Counted from the stretch's first letter, positions 29,567 through 39,607 are shown. The stretch: 64,000 nt of DNA from Geomicrobium sp. JCM 19039 (GCF_000698145.1 NZ_BAXB01000018.1:1-64000); one strand, 5' to 3'. Program-made: numbers and translations. Notes: generated by a model not told the origin, from the sequence alone.

Positions 29567-29600
29567 AAACCGAGCATATTAGCGTGTATGCTCGGTTTTC
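29567..29600 (+). terminator. Terminator after the GDPD lipoprotein gene
   Basis: AAACCGAGCATA and TGTATGCTCGGTTTTC form a stem with a T-rich end. Confidence 0.75.
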
Positions 29601-29753
29601 TTGGGTTTTAAATGAAAATGCGATAAAATCCCATCATACACTCAGATCGTAAAGAGACAAAATAAACGATAAAAAGAGTACTGCTTCTGCGTTAATTATG
29701 CTATCTTGCCAATGGAGAAGTAACTACTTATAAACGATATAAGGGGCCTGACG

Positions 29754-30359
29754 ATGGATCGATATGAAACGTATGATGAACTTAAAATGCAACATATGAA
29801 AGGGCAAGACTACGATATTCATGTAAGTGCCAAGCAGCGGATGATTATTGCGCCCCATGGTGGGGGGATTGAACCAGGTACGAGTGAATTGACGAGGTTG
29901 CTCGCAGAACGCACGGGTATGGGCTTCTACATATTTGAAGGTAGGCAAAGATCAGGTAACGCGGATATGCACATCACATCGACCCATTTTGATGAACCGA
30001 CCTGTGTACACGTGGTGGGCGAATCAACAACAACACTTGCTATACATGGGTATCTTGGTAAGCCTGAACAAAGAGAGACAATTATTGGGGGACGTGATGA
30101 ACAGTTAAAAAGGGAGACGCTATGCGCGCTACAAACCGCAGGGTTTACTGCACGTATTGCAGAGCAGGGAACGCTGTTCTCGGGTCAATCACCAAGAAAC
30201 ATCGTCAATATGAATCGGTGTTTGAAAGGTGTGCAATTAGAGATTAGTCTCGCGCAGCGGATGATGTTTTTTCACAACTTTACACTCCCACACCGAATGG
30301 AATCGAGGACTGGGGAGTGTTTGTCGTACGTCACTGCCTTGAGTGAAGTGTACCGTTGA
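29754..30359 (+). CDS. Poly-gamma-glutamate hydrolase family protein
   Basis: A 201-residue protein matching the zinc-dependent gamma-PGA hydrolase family (YmaC/phage PghP type): IIAPHGGGIEPGTSEL gives the first His and Glu ligands, then IFEG, ITSTHFDEP with a further His, and a late SPRNIVNM and GVQLEIS. Such enzymes cut poly-gamma-glutamate capsules. There is no signal peptide visible, so location is unclear. The unit is monocistronic. Confidence 0.82.
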   Translation: MDRYETYDELKMQHMKGQDYDIHVSAKQRMIIAPHGGGIEPGTSELTRLLAERTGMGFYIFEGRQRSGNADMHITSTHFDEPTCVHVVGESTTTLAIHGYLGKPEQRETIIGGRDEQLKRETLCALQTAGFTARIAEQGTLFSGQSPRNIVNMNRCLKGVQLEISLAQRMMFFHNFTLPHRMESRTGECLSYVTALSEVYR

Positions 30360-30500
30360 TTTCTATAATATAGAAGATCGATGCAGCGGTAAACTAAATC
30401 AAAGAATTAATAATTAATAATTTTATAAAAACAGACTATTTCATTAAAAAAAGTAAAAATATTACAATTAAAGCGATACTTAATTGAGGAGGGATGGCTT

Positions 30501-32017
30501 TTGTTGTATAGGATGTTTAAGCGTACTGCCATTGTAGGAGGCGCAGCAATGCTTGCGCTCGGTGCACCTGTTGCTCATGCGTGTAACCTTGGCCCAGAGG
30601 AGCATGGGCAGGGGATCGTTAAACCTGTTGAACCTGGTCCTTCGCACGCGAGCGGAGAAGCGTCTATTACAGTTCAGCAAGGGCAATTCACTAATGTCAC
30701 TGAAGTTGCAGCTGTTGAACTAAAGGAGATTGATGGGCAGAGTGTGACGACTGCAGACGTGTATGCGCATAAAGACCATGCATACTTAGGAACACACCGG
30801 GGGGCAAGATCCAATGAGGGCGTTCGTGTGTTTGATATGACGGACCCAGAAAATCCAGAAGAGGTGAGTGTATTTGCAAATGATATTCCGGGTACTTGGC
30901 AGGAAAAAGTCATTGTCAAGTCGGTGGACACACCCCATTTTACAGGGGACTTAGCTGTCGTTAGTCTACAAAAATACAATCAAGATGAAACCGAACAATC
31001 TGGTACGGCGATTTATGATGTTACCAATCCAGAAAGACCCGAAAAACTTGGCTATTATGAGCTTCCTGCTGACGTACTAACAGGCACGCACGAGTTGTAT
31101 TTGACGACGCAAGAAGACCGAGCCATTCTTCTTACGGCGAACATTTATGCGGATTTTTATACCGAAGGTGACTATCATGATTTCACTATCGTTGATGTGA
31201 GCGACCCCGAGAACCCAGAGCACCTTTACAACTGGGATCCGAGGGAATTGATTCGTGCTAATGATTTTGATGGAATGAATTACACGGATGAAGAAGGGGC
31301 CGAACGTTCCGCATTTGCTCATAGTGTCATTACCGATCAGGCAGGTGATTATGCATACATCTCTTATTGGGATTTAGGTACTGTTATTATGGATATTCGC
31401 AATCCTGAAGCGCCGGAAGTAGTGGGTCATACGAGTTTTGAGCGAGATGTCCAAGGTGCTGCTCACTCCGCCGCGCTCGCTCATGATGATACGATTCTCG
31501 TAGAGACAAGAGAAGTATTTGAGCCAGATCCAGACGATCCAGAATTCGAAAGAGGATGGGGATACACCCGAATTTATGACATCTCGGATAAATCAAACCC
31601 AATTCTCATAAGCGATATTCGTTCAGATAATTCACAAGAACAAATTGATCCAGAAGAAAGGGAGCGAGGAACGTATACCGTACATGACCCTAAAGTTGAG
31701 GGAGATAAGCTGTATCTCTCCCACTATTCTGATGGAATACGCATGATTGACTTATCAAACCCCCATCATCCGAGAGAAGTAGCGTCTTATGTACCCGATG
31801 CGGCCAATGTGTGGGGAGTGTTCATTTACGGAGACTACATTCTTGGTTCCGATATGGGCAGTGGATTAAAGGTGCTTGATGTGAACTGGGGCAGTGCCCT
31901 GGTGGGCCGCCGACATATACGACCCCTTTTACAGCCAAAGCATCTGAACTAGAATCTACATTAGGCGTAAAGCCTTTCGTCTTTGCAAAAATTCAACAGA
32001 TCTTACCGTTTCACTAG
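30501..32017 (+). CDS. Secreted LVIVD-repeat beta-propeller protein (frame broken near the end)
   Basis: TTG at 30501 follows GAGGAGGG by 8 bases. Signal peptide (VGGAAMLALGAPVAHA, cleavage before CNLGP) precedes repeated LVIVD-type blades, each ending in DVSDPENPE-like or DMTDPENPE-like text (VFDMTDPENPEEV, IYDVTNPERPEKL, IVDVSDPENPEHL, MDIRNPEAPEVV, MIDLSNPHHPREV). These are extracellular propellers of unknown function. The + frame ends at 31952, but a single lost base near 31882 would continue it as GQCPGGPPTYTTPFTAKASE to 32017; I judge this more natural than the arginine-rich tail otherwise read. Confidence 0.78.
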
Positions 32018-32063
32018 AGTAGTTCAGCAAACATAAGGATTAACTGGTCATTTCATTGATGTA

Positions 32064-32099
32064 AAACGCCAACGTCCATTTTGAACGTTGGCCGTTTTT
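32064..32099 (+). terminator. Terminator after the LVIVD gene
   Basis: GCCAACGT and ACGTTGGC around an 8-nt loop, followed by CGTTTTTG. Confidence 0.75.
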
Positions 32100-32243
32100 G
32101 TGATTCACCTAAGAGGCCGACACTTCTAAAATCACATGGGGCGTCCATTTCTTACGAGTCGGTGCTTCATTTAGCAAAAGGGTAATTTTAACTTCGATAA
32201 AAATGCTCGCTTTCGGGAAAATTAACCGCTGAGGTGAGTGCGG

Positions 32244-32568
32244 ATGAAAAACTGCAAGCTGTTTTTTTGGCTATCGTTGTATGTATGATGACTACAACAT
32301 TGGCTAAAGCAGAGGAAGATGTATACGAATCGGTCATTACCCATATGCTGAAGAACTGCTTGGCATGGGTGAGCAGCACCATGATTTGTTAGCTTTAGAA
32401 ACGAAAAACGAAGATAACGAATTCGTGACGGTTACAGCCACGTATTTAACCTACTACGGCGACCACGATCCGCCGAACACGATTGATACGATCACGTTTA
32501 TTGTAGAGAATGAGGACGTTGAAGTGGTTGATCATTCGTCAGAAGTGGTCTGTTATACGAAATCGTAG
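32244..32568 (+). CDS. Small secreted protein of unknown function (frame broken twice)
   Basis: ATG at 32244 follows GAGGTGAG. Restoring one T in the TTTTTTT run near 32266 gives a signal peptide MKNCKLFFLAIVVCMMTTTLAKAEE. Restoring one C near 32341 joins it to YESVITPYAEELLGMGEQ and the downstream part ending TITFIVENEDVEVVDHSSEV. The full protein is about 109 residues. The YYGDHDPPNTIDTITF stretch vaguely recalls DUF3888-type secreted proteins, but I do not recognise it with confidence. Confidence 0.55.
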
Positions 32569-32572
32569 CCAA

Positions 32573-32602
32573 TGCGCACACACAATGATGAGCGTGTGCG
32601 CA
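32573..32602. terminator. Hairpin between convergent small genes
   Basis: TGCGCACAC and GTGTGCGCA form a 9-bp perfect stem between the secreted protein gene (+) and the YfhD-like gene (-). No T run on either side, so it is a weak terminator candidate. Confidence 0.4.
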
Positions 32603-32610
32603 CTTGGCGA

Positions 32611-32787
32611 TTAATGGCTCCGCTTTTCAGCTTCTTCAGCGCGACGTTTTGCAACAAGGTCATCATGGTCAGCCAGCTCTGAAGAATATTCTACATCTTC
32701 TCCATCAGTTTCTTTAAGTGCTTCAGGGGTTTGAGATAGTTTGGATTTGTCTTTTCGTTTGTTGTTTTTCGATTGTCCTCTCGTCAT
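32611..32787 (-). CDS. yfhD: YfhD family small protein
   Basis: A 58-residue hydrophilic protein reading RGQSKNNKRKDKSKLSQTPE, then DGEDVEYSSELADHDDLVAK and RAEEAEKR, the layout of the YfhD family (basic N-terminus, LPQTP-like motif, EFSxELAD motif). ATG at 32787 follows AAGGAGG. Function is unknown; the family is found in Bacillaceae. Confidence 0.8.
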   Translation of the reverse strand: MTRGQSKNNKRKDKSKLSQTPEALKETDGEDVEYSSELADHDDLVAKRRAEEAEKRSH

Positions 32788-32844
32788 AGGAGCCTCCTTT
32801 CATGAATAGGCTGTCAAACTGCTGAACATTTATGCAAATAGCTC

Positions 32845-32872
32845 TTGACTTACATCGAATAACGTTTATAAT
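32845..32872 (+). promoter_or_regulatory. Sigma-A promoter of ktrAB
   Basis: TTGACT (32845-32850), 16-bp spacer, TATAAT (32867-32872). It is close to consensus and faces ktrA. Confidence 0.75.
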
Positions 32873-32904
32873 CACTTGTAATACATAGCTGTTTTTTGGT
32901 GGAG

Positions 32905-32950
32905 CCTGTCAATCTGGGGGAATTTATGCCCTTTTGACAGGTTTTTTTAT
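32905..32950 (+). terminator. Leader terminator/attenuator in front of ktrA
   Basis: CCTGTCAA and TTGACAGG pair around a 21-nt loop and are followed by T7, between the ktrA promoter and its TTG start. As it lies inside the leader it would stop transcription before ktrA unless overridden. I do not see the conserved c-di-AMP (ydaO) aptamer blocks. Confidence 0.65.
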
Positions 32951-32990
32951 GTACCATTTGCATAGTGTAAAAAGGATAGGAGGCAGTCAC

Positions 32991-33665
32991 TTGAAAAGAA
33001 AACAATTTGTCGTCATCGGTTTAGGGAGATTTGGCGTTAGTGTAACAAAAACTTTGATCGGCAATGGTCATGAAGTGCTGGCCATCGATATTGATGAACA
33101 CAAAGTTCAAGAAATATCAACAGATGCAAGTTATGCTGTTCAAATTGATGCAACCGATGAAGTCGCGCTGGAACAGCTTGGCATTCATAAATATAGTCAT
33201 GCGATTGTCGGTATTGGAGAAGACCTACAAGCAAGCATCCTCATTACATTATTGCTCAAGGAAATGGAAGTTGAAAAGATTACCGCCAAGGCAAAAGATG
33301 AGCACCACGGTAAAGTACTTACAAAAATTGGTGCAGATCAAGTTATTTTCCCTGAAAGAGATATGGGTAGGCGTCTAGGCAATCTTATCGGGTCAAATCA
33401 TCTCGTTGATTACTTGGAACTGTCAGATGATTATCACGTCGAGGAAATTCTCGTGCAAAAGGGGATGAGTCATTGGAAGATTGAAGATTTAGAGGTCAAC
33501 CGCAAATACGGTTGTACAATCGTGGCCATTAAAGATCGAAAGCAAAACATCGACATCTCCCCTAAGCAAGATCGAGTGCTTCGAGAAGGGGAGATATTAA
33601 TTCTTATTGGAAAACCAAAGTCGATTCAAAAAATGCAGAAGGATTACGATAAGACAGTAAAGTAG
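32991..33665 (+). CDS. ktrA: Potassium uptake regulatory subunit KtrA (TrkA-type RCK protein)
   Basis: A 224-residue cytoplasmic regulator: Rossmann RCK_N domain (FVVIGLGRFGVSVTKTL, then VLAIDIDEHKVQEIS) binding ATP/ADP, and RCK_C domain from about residue 140, the c-di-AMP-binding domain in the family. TTG at 32991 follows AGGAGG by 7 bases; the longer in-frame upstream extension runs into the leader terminator and is rejected. ktrB follows immediately. Confidence 0.92.
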   Translation: MKRKQFVVIGLGRFGVSVTKTLIGNGHEVLAIDIDEHKVQEISTDASYAVQIDATDEVALEQLGIHKYSHAIVGIGEDLQASILITLLLKEMEVEKITAKAKDEHHGKVLTKIGADQVIFPERDMGRRLGNLIGSNHLVDYLELSDDYHVEEILVQKGMSHWKIEDLEVNRKYGCTIVAIKDRKQNIDISPKQDRVLREGEILILIGKPKSIQKMQKDYDKTVK

Positions 33666-33678
33666 AGAAGGTGCACAG

Positions 33679-35017
33679 GTGAGACTCCACAATAAAGATA
33701 TTCACATTAATCCCCCTCAGTGATCATTATCGGATTTCTCTTCTTAATTATGATTGGGACGGTGCTTCTGCTGTTGCCATTGTCTTCTGCAGGTCCAACA
33801 AGTATTGGATTTACTTATGCGTTGTTCACCTCCGTATCGGCAGTTTGTGTGACTGGTCTGGCGGTCGTTTCTACCGGTTCGGACTTATCTATGTTTGGGC
33901 AAACGGTCGTTATGGTTCTCGTTCAACTCGGTGGACTAGGGTTTATGGTGTTTGGTATTTCGATAGCGATTCTACTTGGTAAAGTGACGGGTTTAAAGTA
34001 CCGACAATTGCTTCAGACGACAACGAATTCCCTGTCTGCGAGGGGATTGTTACGAATCGCAATGATTGTCTTACTGTTTGCCCTTTTATTAGAAGGGGGA
34101 AGTACACTTGTTCTAACGTGGAGATGGCATGAAGAGTTAGGCTGGCAGATGCCTTCTATTATGCATTGTTTCATTCGGTTGCAGCATTTAATAATGCCGG
34201 TTTCTCCTTGTTCGATCAGAGTATGGAACAGTTTGTGGGAGATCCTACCGTTAACCTTAGCCTCTCCACGTTGTTTATTGTCGGTGGTTTAGGGATTATG
34301 GTCATTGCCGACGTATACAAAACGAGGAATTTCCGCTTTTTGTCTCTACATTCTAAAGTCGTACTTACGACGTCAGCTTCACTTCTCGTCTTTGGTTTTG
34401 TGGCGTTATTTCTTTTAGAGCTATGGAATCCAGCTTCGAACGGGTTATCTGTATCGGAGCGGTTATGGGCTGCTTATTTTCAAAGTGCCACCCCTCGTAG
34501 TGCGGGGTTTAATACGGTAGATATTGGCAGTATGCTCGTTGCCTCACAATTTCTCATCATTGTGCTCATGTTTATTGGTGCATCGTCTGGTGGTACAGGT
34601 GGGGGAATAAAAACGAACACGTTTGTTGTTTTGTTGTTGGCCATGTTCAATACATTCCGAAGTGGCAATCAAGTGCATGCGTTTAAGCGAACGATTGCGA
34701 TGGAAACGATCATGAGAGCTCTTGCAGTCGTTGTGAGTTCACTTGCGTTTATTATTGTTGCGACGCTCATTCTTACTGTAACGGAAGGGATTAATGACGT
34801 TTATTTCTTAACCGTACTATTTGAAGTGGTATCCGCATTTAGTACGACAGGCTTGTCAATGGGCTTTACAGATGAGCTTTCAACAGTTGGAAAAGTAGTC
34901 ATCATGATTACGATGTTTGTTGGCCGCTTAGGGCCGCTAGCATTGGCGTACGCTCTCACCTATCAACAGACGGTAAGTCGAGCAAGCTACCCGAAAGATC
35001 AAGTATTGATTGGATAA
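33679..35017 (+). CDS. ktrB: Potassium channel subunit KtrB (frame broken twice)
   Basis: TrkH/KtrB membrane subunit with four pore repeats: SAVCVTGL, AAFNNAGFSLF, ATPRSAGFNT and SAFSTTGLSMGF hold the filter glycines. GTG at 33679 follows AGAGAAGG; the frame is lost near 33719 (INPPQ joining IIIGFLFLIMIGTVLLLLPL) and near 34150 (GW joining DAFYYALFHSVAAFNNAG), each needing one extra base. With KtrA it makes a Na+-dependent K+ uptake system important for osmotic and alkaline adaptation. Confidence 0.9.
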
Positions 35018-35024
35018 ACCTGAA

Positions 35025-35065
35025 CAGCGTGACGCTCATTGGAGAGAGCGTCACGCTGATTTTTG
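35025..35065 (+). terminator. Terminator of ktrAB
   Basis: CAGCGTGACGCTC and GAGCGTCACGCTG form a 13-bp perfect stem, followed by ATTTTT. Confidence 0.88.
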
Positions 35066-35126
35066 TGGAAATCTTAAATAATATGTTGTAAAACCGCTTT
35101 CATCAAGCTACAATATAACGGAATCA

Positions 35127-35138
35127 TAAATCGATTTA
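35127..35138. promoter_or_regulatory. LacI-family operator, distal copy
   Basis: TAAATCGATTTA is a perfect 12-bp palindrome with the central CG typical of LacI-family sites. A matching site lies 56 bp downstream, a spacing compatible with looping by a tetramer or double repression. Confidence 0.65.
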
Positions 35139-35182
35139 GTTTTAAGCGTTTCTTTGGATGCGCTTCCTTTTTTACACAGAGA

Positions 35183-35194
35183 TAAATCGGTTTA
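35183..35194. promoter_or_regulatory. LacI-family operator, proximal copy
   Basis: TAAATCGGTTTA, differing at one position from the distal copy, ends 16 bp before the start codon of the LacI-family gene and so probably mediates autorepression of the whole cluster. Confidence 0.65.
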
Positions 35195-35210
35195 GTTATG
35201 GAGGTGTTTG

Positions 35211-36213
35211 ATGGGTAAAGTGACGATAGCGGACGTTGCCGCGTTAGCGGAGGTGTCCAAAAGCACCGTTTCACAATATATGAACGAACGTTTTCACTAT
35301 ATGAGCCATGAGACAAAAAAGAAAATCGAACGAGCGATTGATGAGTTGGAATATAGTCCGAATGGTGTTGCGCGAAGCTTGCGTCAGAAGAAAACGCGAA
35401 CGATCGGTGTGATCGTTGCGAATATTTTGCACGAATTCTCTACTGGAATCGTTCGGGCAATTGAAGATACGTGCCATGCGAATAATTTCCATGTGATCGT
35501 TTGCAACGCAGATGACCAACCGGAAAAGGAGAAGCATTACATTGATATGCTTCGGGCAAAGCAAGTAGACGGTCTAATCGTCCTTCCAACGAGTGATAAT
35601 CAAGCATTGTTCACACAATTAGTGGAACAGCACTACCCCCTCGTTTTTTTAGACCGATTGATTGAAGATGTTGAAGTCAATGCGGTCTTATCCGATAACT
35701 TAGAAGCCGTTAGGCTTGCTGTGGAGGAGCTAGTCGGAAAAGGGTATGAGAAAATCGGCTTAATTACTCAACCGATCAAACATCACATTACCCTCGGGTG
35801 GAACGTAAGGATGCCTATTATCAAGTGCTAAAAAGTTTAGGGGTCCATGTAGATCAGGCACTTGTGCGAAGCGCTGAGGTCGATGACGTACAGAAGGAGA
35901 TGCAACAAATGATGAGTGAATCTCCCCCAGATGCTGTCATTGCCGGAAATGATCGGGTGCTTCAAGAGATTCTCAAATACATTCAATCTGAAAAACTGTT
36001 CGTTCCAGAAAAGCTCGCTGTGATTGGTATCGATGATGTTTCCTTTGCAGAATTCTTTAATCCGCCTTTAACAACGGTTGCGCAACGACATTTGAGATGG
36101 GTAGAAAAGCTGCAGAGCTACTTTTAGCAGAGATCGAGAACGGTGAACAATGCGTACGAGAAAAGAATACGTACCGGCTACAACCCGTATTGAAACGTCG
36201 ATTATCTTGTTAA
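35211..36213 (+). CDS. LacI family regulator of the sugar-acid cluster (frame broken twice)
   Basis: The N-terminal helix-turn-helix TIADVAALAEVSKSTVSQYM is followed by the hinge YSPNGVARSLRQKKT and a periplasmic-binding-like effector domain (RTIGVIVANILHEFSTGIV). ATG at 35211 follows GGAGGTG. One base is missing near 35793 and one near 36083; restoring them gives HITPRVERKDAYYQVLKSLG and TTVAQPTFEMGRKAAELLLAE with the stop at 36213, a normal length of about 334 residues. It precedes and is co-directional with the TRAP and catabolic genes, so it probably senses their substrate or an intermediate. Confidence 0.87.
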
Positions 36214-36232
36214 CGGACAAGGAGGAGAATGC

Positions 36233-37234
36233 ATGAAAAAGTTCGGATTGTTGAGTTTAGTATCGGTGATCGCATTAGCAGGTTGCCAGTCAGAAGATGT
36301 GGCTGGAGATCCAGGGGATCCTAAGAAACTCATTCTTGCTACGCAGTTGGATGAAAGTAGTCCGTTTGCTGTTGGATTTCGAGAATTCCGCGATGCAATT
36401 GAAGAGACATCGAATGGCGCAATTACAGCAGAACTACATACAAATGGATCGCTAGGAGGTAATGAGGACACGTTGTTGCAAAGCATCGCCACCGGAGGCG
36501 TCGATATGACCGTTGTGTCACCAGGGTTTATGACACAAGTGCAGCAAGAAGTTGATTTGTTTTCTATGCCATATTTATTCACAAGTTATGAACATTGGTT
36601 GGCCGTTGTCGATGGGGACATTGGTGAAGAGATGAGCCAGATGGTAGAAAGCGAGACGAACCTCCAAGTCCTCGGATACTGGACAGCAGGAGTACGTCAA
36701 TATTACGGGGCACAGCCAGTGGAAGAGGTGGAGGACCTTCGCAATGTGAGCATCCGAACCCAAGATTCACCTGGTATTCAAGACAGTTGGTCTGCACTTG
36801 GCGCGCTCCCCGTTAGCGTTGCTTGGGACGAAATGTATCAAGCGTTGCAAAACCGTGTTGTTGATGCTTCAGAAAATGACTTTACGAATGTTTATCAGTC
36901 TAGTCACCATGAAGTGACGCCCTACATCTCTCTTACTGACCACGATTTTACGACGCGTTTCTTTTTAACGTCTGACGTTGTGATGGAGAGATTTACGGAT
37001 GAAGAACAAGAAATGATTGAGATCGCTGCTGAGGTTGCTACAGAAGCGGCAAGGGAAGCGGATTTACAACTCGCAGAATCTTCTTTAGAAGCACTAGAAG
37101 ATGAGGGTGCAATCGTGAATGAAGTAGATATTGAACCATTCATTGAGCAGACACAGTCGGTACGGGAACGAATCGCAGAAGAGCTCGATGCAGTCGAGCT
37201 ATACGAAGCGATTCAAGAGTTGGCCGACCAATAA
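36233..37234 (+). CDS. dctP: TRAP transporter substrate-binding lipoprotein (DctP family)
   Basis: A 333-residue protein with lipobox VIALAGC (Cys 18). The DctP fold is visible in LILATQLDESSPFAVGFREF, NGSLGGNEDTLLQSIATGGVDM, MPYLFTSYEHW, RTQDSPGIQDSWSALGALPV and ENDFTNVYQSSHHEV. The conserved Arg in SIRTQDS normally binds the carboxylate of sugar acids or dicarboxylates. First structural gene after the LacI regulator, with AAGGAGGAG before the ATG. Confidence 0.92.
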   Translation: MKKFGLLSLVSVIALAGCQSEDVAGDPGDPKKLILATQLDESSPFAVGFREFRDAIEETSNGAITAELHTNGSLGGNEDTLLQSIATGGVDMTVVSPGFMTQVQQEVDLFSMPYLFTSYEHWLAVVDGDIGEEMSQMVESETNLQVLGYWTAGVRQYYGAQPVEEVEDLRNVSIRTQDSPGIQDSWSALGALPVSVAWDEMYQALQNRVVDASENDFTNVYQSSHHEVTPYISLTDHDFTTRFFLTSDVVMERFTDEEQEMIEIAAEVATEAAREADLQLAESSLEALEDEGAIVNEVDIEPFIEQTQSVRERIAEELDAVELYEAIQELADQ

Positions 37235-37240
37235 GGAGGA

Positions 37241-37741
37241 TTGGAAATGAAAACATTACTGAACGGCATTGAATACGTATTTATGCGTGCGGCTGCTCTG
37301 TTTTTTATCGTGTTTGTCGTTTGCATATTTTTACAGCTGCTCTCTCGCTATGTTCCGACCATCACGTTACTTTGGCCTGCAGAAGTCGCAACGTACGCGT
37401 TTATTTGGATGGTTTTTTTAGGAGCAGCGGTGATGGTCTACCATCAAGAGCATTTTAAAATTGATTACTTATTTGAAAAGCTACAAGGTGGTGCGCTCCT
37501 GACGATAAAGATGATTAGTCATGCACTTATTGGAGGATTTGGTTTGATGATGATCGTACATGGCTCTCGTCTTGTACAGTTGTTCTGGGAGTGGACAGTG
37601 AACACGTTACCGGAGCTTCAACAAGGGTATTTGTGGCTAGCACTTCCGGTTGCAGGGTTAGGAATGCTACTCTTTTCTATTGGAAACGCGATCGAAGACG
37701 GCAAAGCTTATCAGCTTGAGAAGGGAGGAGAGACCGGATGA
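37241..37741 (+). CDS. dctQ: TRAP transporter small permease (DctQ family)
   Basis: A 166-residue protein with four hydrophobic segments and the DctQ signature around LWPAEVATYAFIWMVFLGAA and HFKIDYLFEKLQG. It partners the large permease, with which it overlaps by 4 bp. Preceded by AAGGAGG. Confidence 0.9.
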   Translation: MEMKTLLNGIEYVFMRAAALFFIVFVVCIFLQLLSRYVPTITLLWPAEVATYAFIWMVFLGAAVMVYHQEHFKIDYLFEKLQGGALLTIKMISHALIGGFGLMMIVHGSRLVQLFWEWTVNTLPELQQGYLWLALPVAGLGMLLFSIGNAIEDGKAYQLEKGGETG

Positions 37742-39014
37742 CCGGCATCATTCTCGTTGCACTTTTCATTTTATTATTGTTTTTAGGTGTGCCAATTGCC
37801 TTTACGCTAGGGATTGTTGCATTTGTTGGGATTTGGATGCTAGATTCGTTGCCACTTCAAGTGGTGATGCAAAGCATGTTTTCTGGTCTTGAATCGTTTA
37901 TCTTGCTTGCGATTCCACTCTTCATACTCGCAGCAAACATTATGAATCAAGGAAAAATATCCGAAAAACTTATTAACTTAGCTGTTTCGATGGTTGGACA
38001 TATCCGTGGTGGGTTGGCGCAAGCGAACATCGTGGTGTCCATGTTCTTCGGAGGCATTTCAGGTTCTGCTCAAGCGGATACAGCTGGTGTTGGTAAGATT
38101 CTCATTCCGAGCATGATTAAAGAAGGATATAGCAAAAGTACCGCCGTTGGTACGACGGCGGCCTCATCCACGATGGGGATGTTAATTCCACCCAGTATTC
38201 CGATGGTCGTCTATGGAAGTGTCACAAGTGTATCTGTCGGTCAGATGTTTCTCGGCGGTGTGATTCCAGGACTGCTTATGGGCGTGGCAATGATGGCCCT
38301 TGTTGGCTTTATTTCAAAACAGCAAAACTATCCTCGTCATGAACGAGTGAGCATGAAAGATATCGGGAAGAATTTTTTGACGTGTATCCCTCCGTTGTTA
38401 ACACCAGTGATTATTCTTGGCGGGATTATTGGTGGATTTGTCACTCCTACAGAAGCAGCGATTATCGCTTGTGGTTACGCACTTATTCTAGCGATGTTTG
38501 TTTATCGCACGATTACACTCAAAGATATGCCGGCAATTGTGTATGATACAATTCGTTTAAGCTCTCTCACGTTATTTGCATTAGCTACAGCAACAGCCTT
38601 GGGGCATCTATTCAGTTACTACCGGGTTCCTGACCTTATTGCTGGATTTTTTGAAGATAACTTCTCTAGTGTTGGCTTTTTCCTTATCGCGGTTATCCTT
38701 TTGTTCTTGTTTGTCGGGATGTTCTTGGATGCAATTCCAGCGATGATTCTTTTCGTACCGATTGTGTTGCCTGCTTCAGAGGCACTTGGTGTAGACCCGG
38801 TACACTTTGGATCGTCATTGTGATGTGTCTCGCAGTCGGAATGATTACACCGCCGTATGGTTTATGTATGTTACTCGCTAGCTCAATAGCAAAACTAAGC
38901 GTAAGCAAGTCGATTGTTGCCTTGCTTCCATACGTAGCTGTTATCCTTGTCACGATTATTATTGTTGCATTTTTACCAGAGATTGCTTTATGGTTACCAA
39001 GCTTTATAGAATAG
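37738..39014 (+). CDS. dctM: TRAP transporter large permease (DctM family; frame broken)
   Basis: Twelve-helix DctM protein with FSGLESFILLAIPLFILAA, FGGISGSAQADTAGVG, AASSTMGMLIPPSIPMVVYG and FVTPTEAAIIA. One lost base near 38813 breaks the frame; with it restored, VDPVHFGIVIVMCLAVGMIT continues to the stop at 39014. Sodium- or proton-driven uptake with DctPQ. Confidence 0.9.
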
Positions 39015-39035
39015 AAAATTGAGAAGGAGGCGCTT

Positions 39036-39587
39036 ATGTCTACATTTCAAGAAGTAGCCTTATCGTGTGTAAAGGAAGTACAATCTGTCGTTAGCAATGT
39101 GAAAGAAGAACAGATGTCCACGTTTGCGTCGGCCATCAAAGGCGCTAAACGAATCTTTGTGAGTGGGGAAGGTCGCTCTGGTCTGATGGGTAAAGCGATT
39201 GCGATGCGGCTCATGCATGCAGATTACACAGTTTATGTGGCGGGAGAGACGATTACTCCGAGCATTTCGAACGGCGATCTGTTAGTCATCATATCAGGAT
39301 CAGCATCGGGGACACAGTCATTTATTTCAAAAGCAAAACAAGCCGGTGCTTCAGTTGCTCTCGTTACAGCGAACCCCGAACAGCAGATATATTCTGAGGC
39401 AGATCACGTGTTGCTCGTACCCGCAGCAACGAAAAAGCGTCTCGGCCATGAGCCTGTAACGATTCAACCACTCGGCAATCAATTTGACCAAAGTGTACAC
39501 GTATTATTGGATGCAATCATTGTGAAACTGACGACAAACCAACATGAACAAATGACCGCAAGACATGCAAACTTAGAGCAGTCTTAA
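39036..39587 (+). CDS. hxlB: 6-phospho-3-hexuloisomerase-like SIS protein
   Basis: A 183-residue single SIS-domain protein: KRIFVSGEGRSGLMGKAIAMRLMH, GDLLVIISGSASGTQSFISKAKQAG and LPLGNQFDQSVH-like end (QPLGNQFDQSVHVLLDAI). Best fit is HxlB/PHI, which interconverts D-arabino-hex-3-ulose 6-phosphate and fructose 6-phosphate. Its partner HxlA lies two genes downstream with a KDG kinase between, which is not the usual hxlAB order. The true substrate here is an inference. Confidence 0.82.
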   Translation: MSTFQEVALSCVKEVQSVVSNVKEEQMSTFASAIKGAKRIFVSGEGRSGLMGKAIAMRLMHADYTVYVAGETITPSISNGDLLVIISGSASGTQSFISKAKQAGASVALVTANPEQQIYSEADHVLLVPAATKKRLGHEPVTIQPLGNQFDQSVHVLLDAIIVKLTTNQHEQMTARHANLEQS

Positions 39588-39607
39588 CAAAGAAGGGGGT
39601 AGACACG

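Noticed and set aside
32880-32990. c-di-AMP (ydaO) riboswitch before ktrA
   Set aside because: The leader is only about 110 nt and lacks the conserved blocks; only a terminator hairpin is visible.
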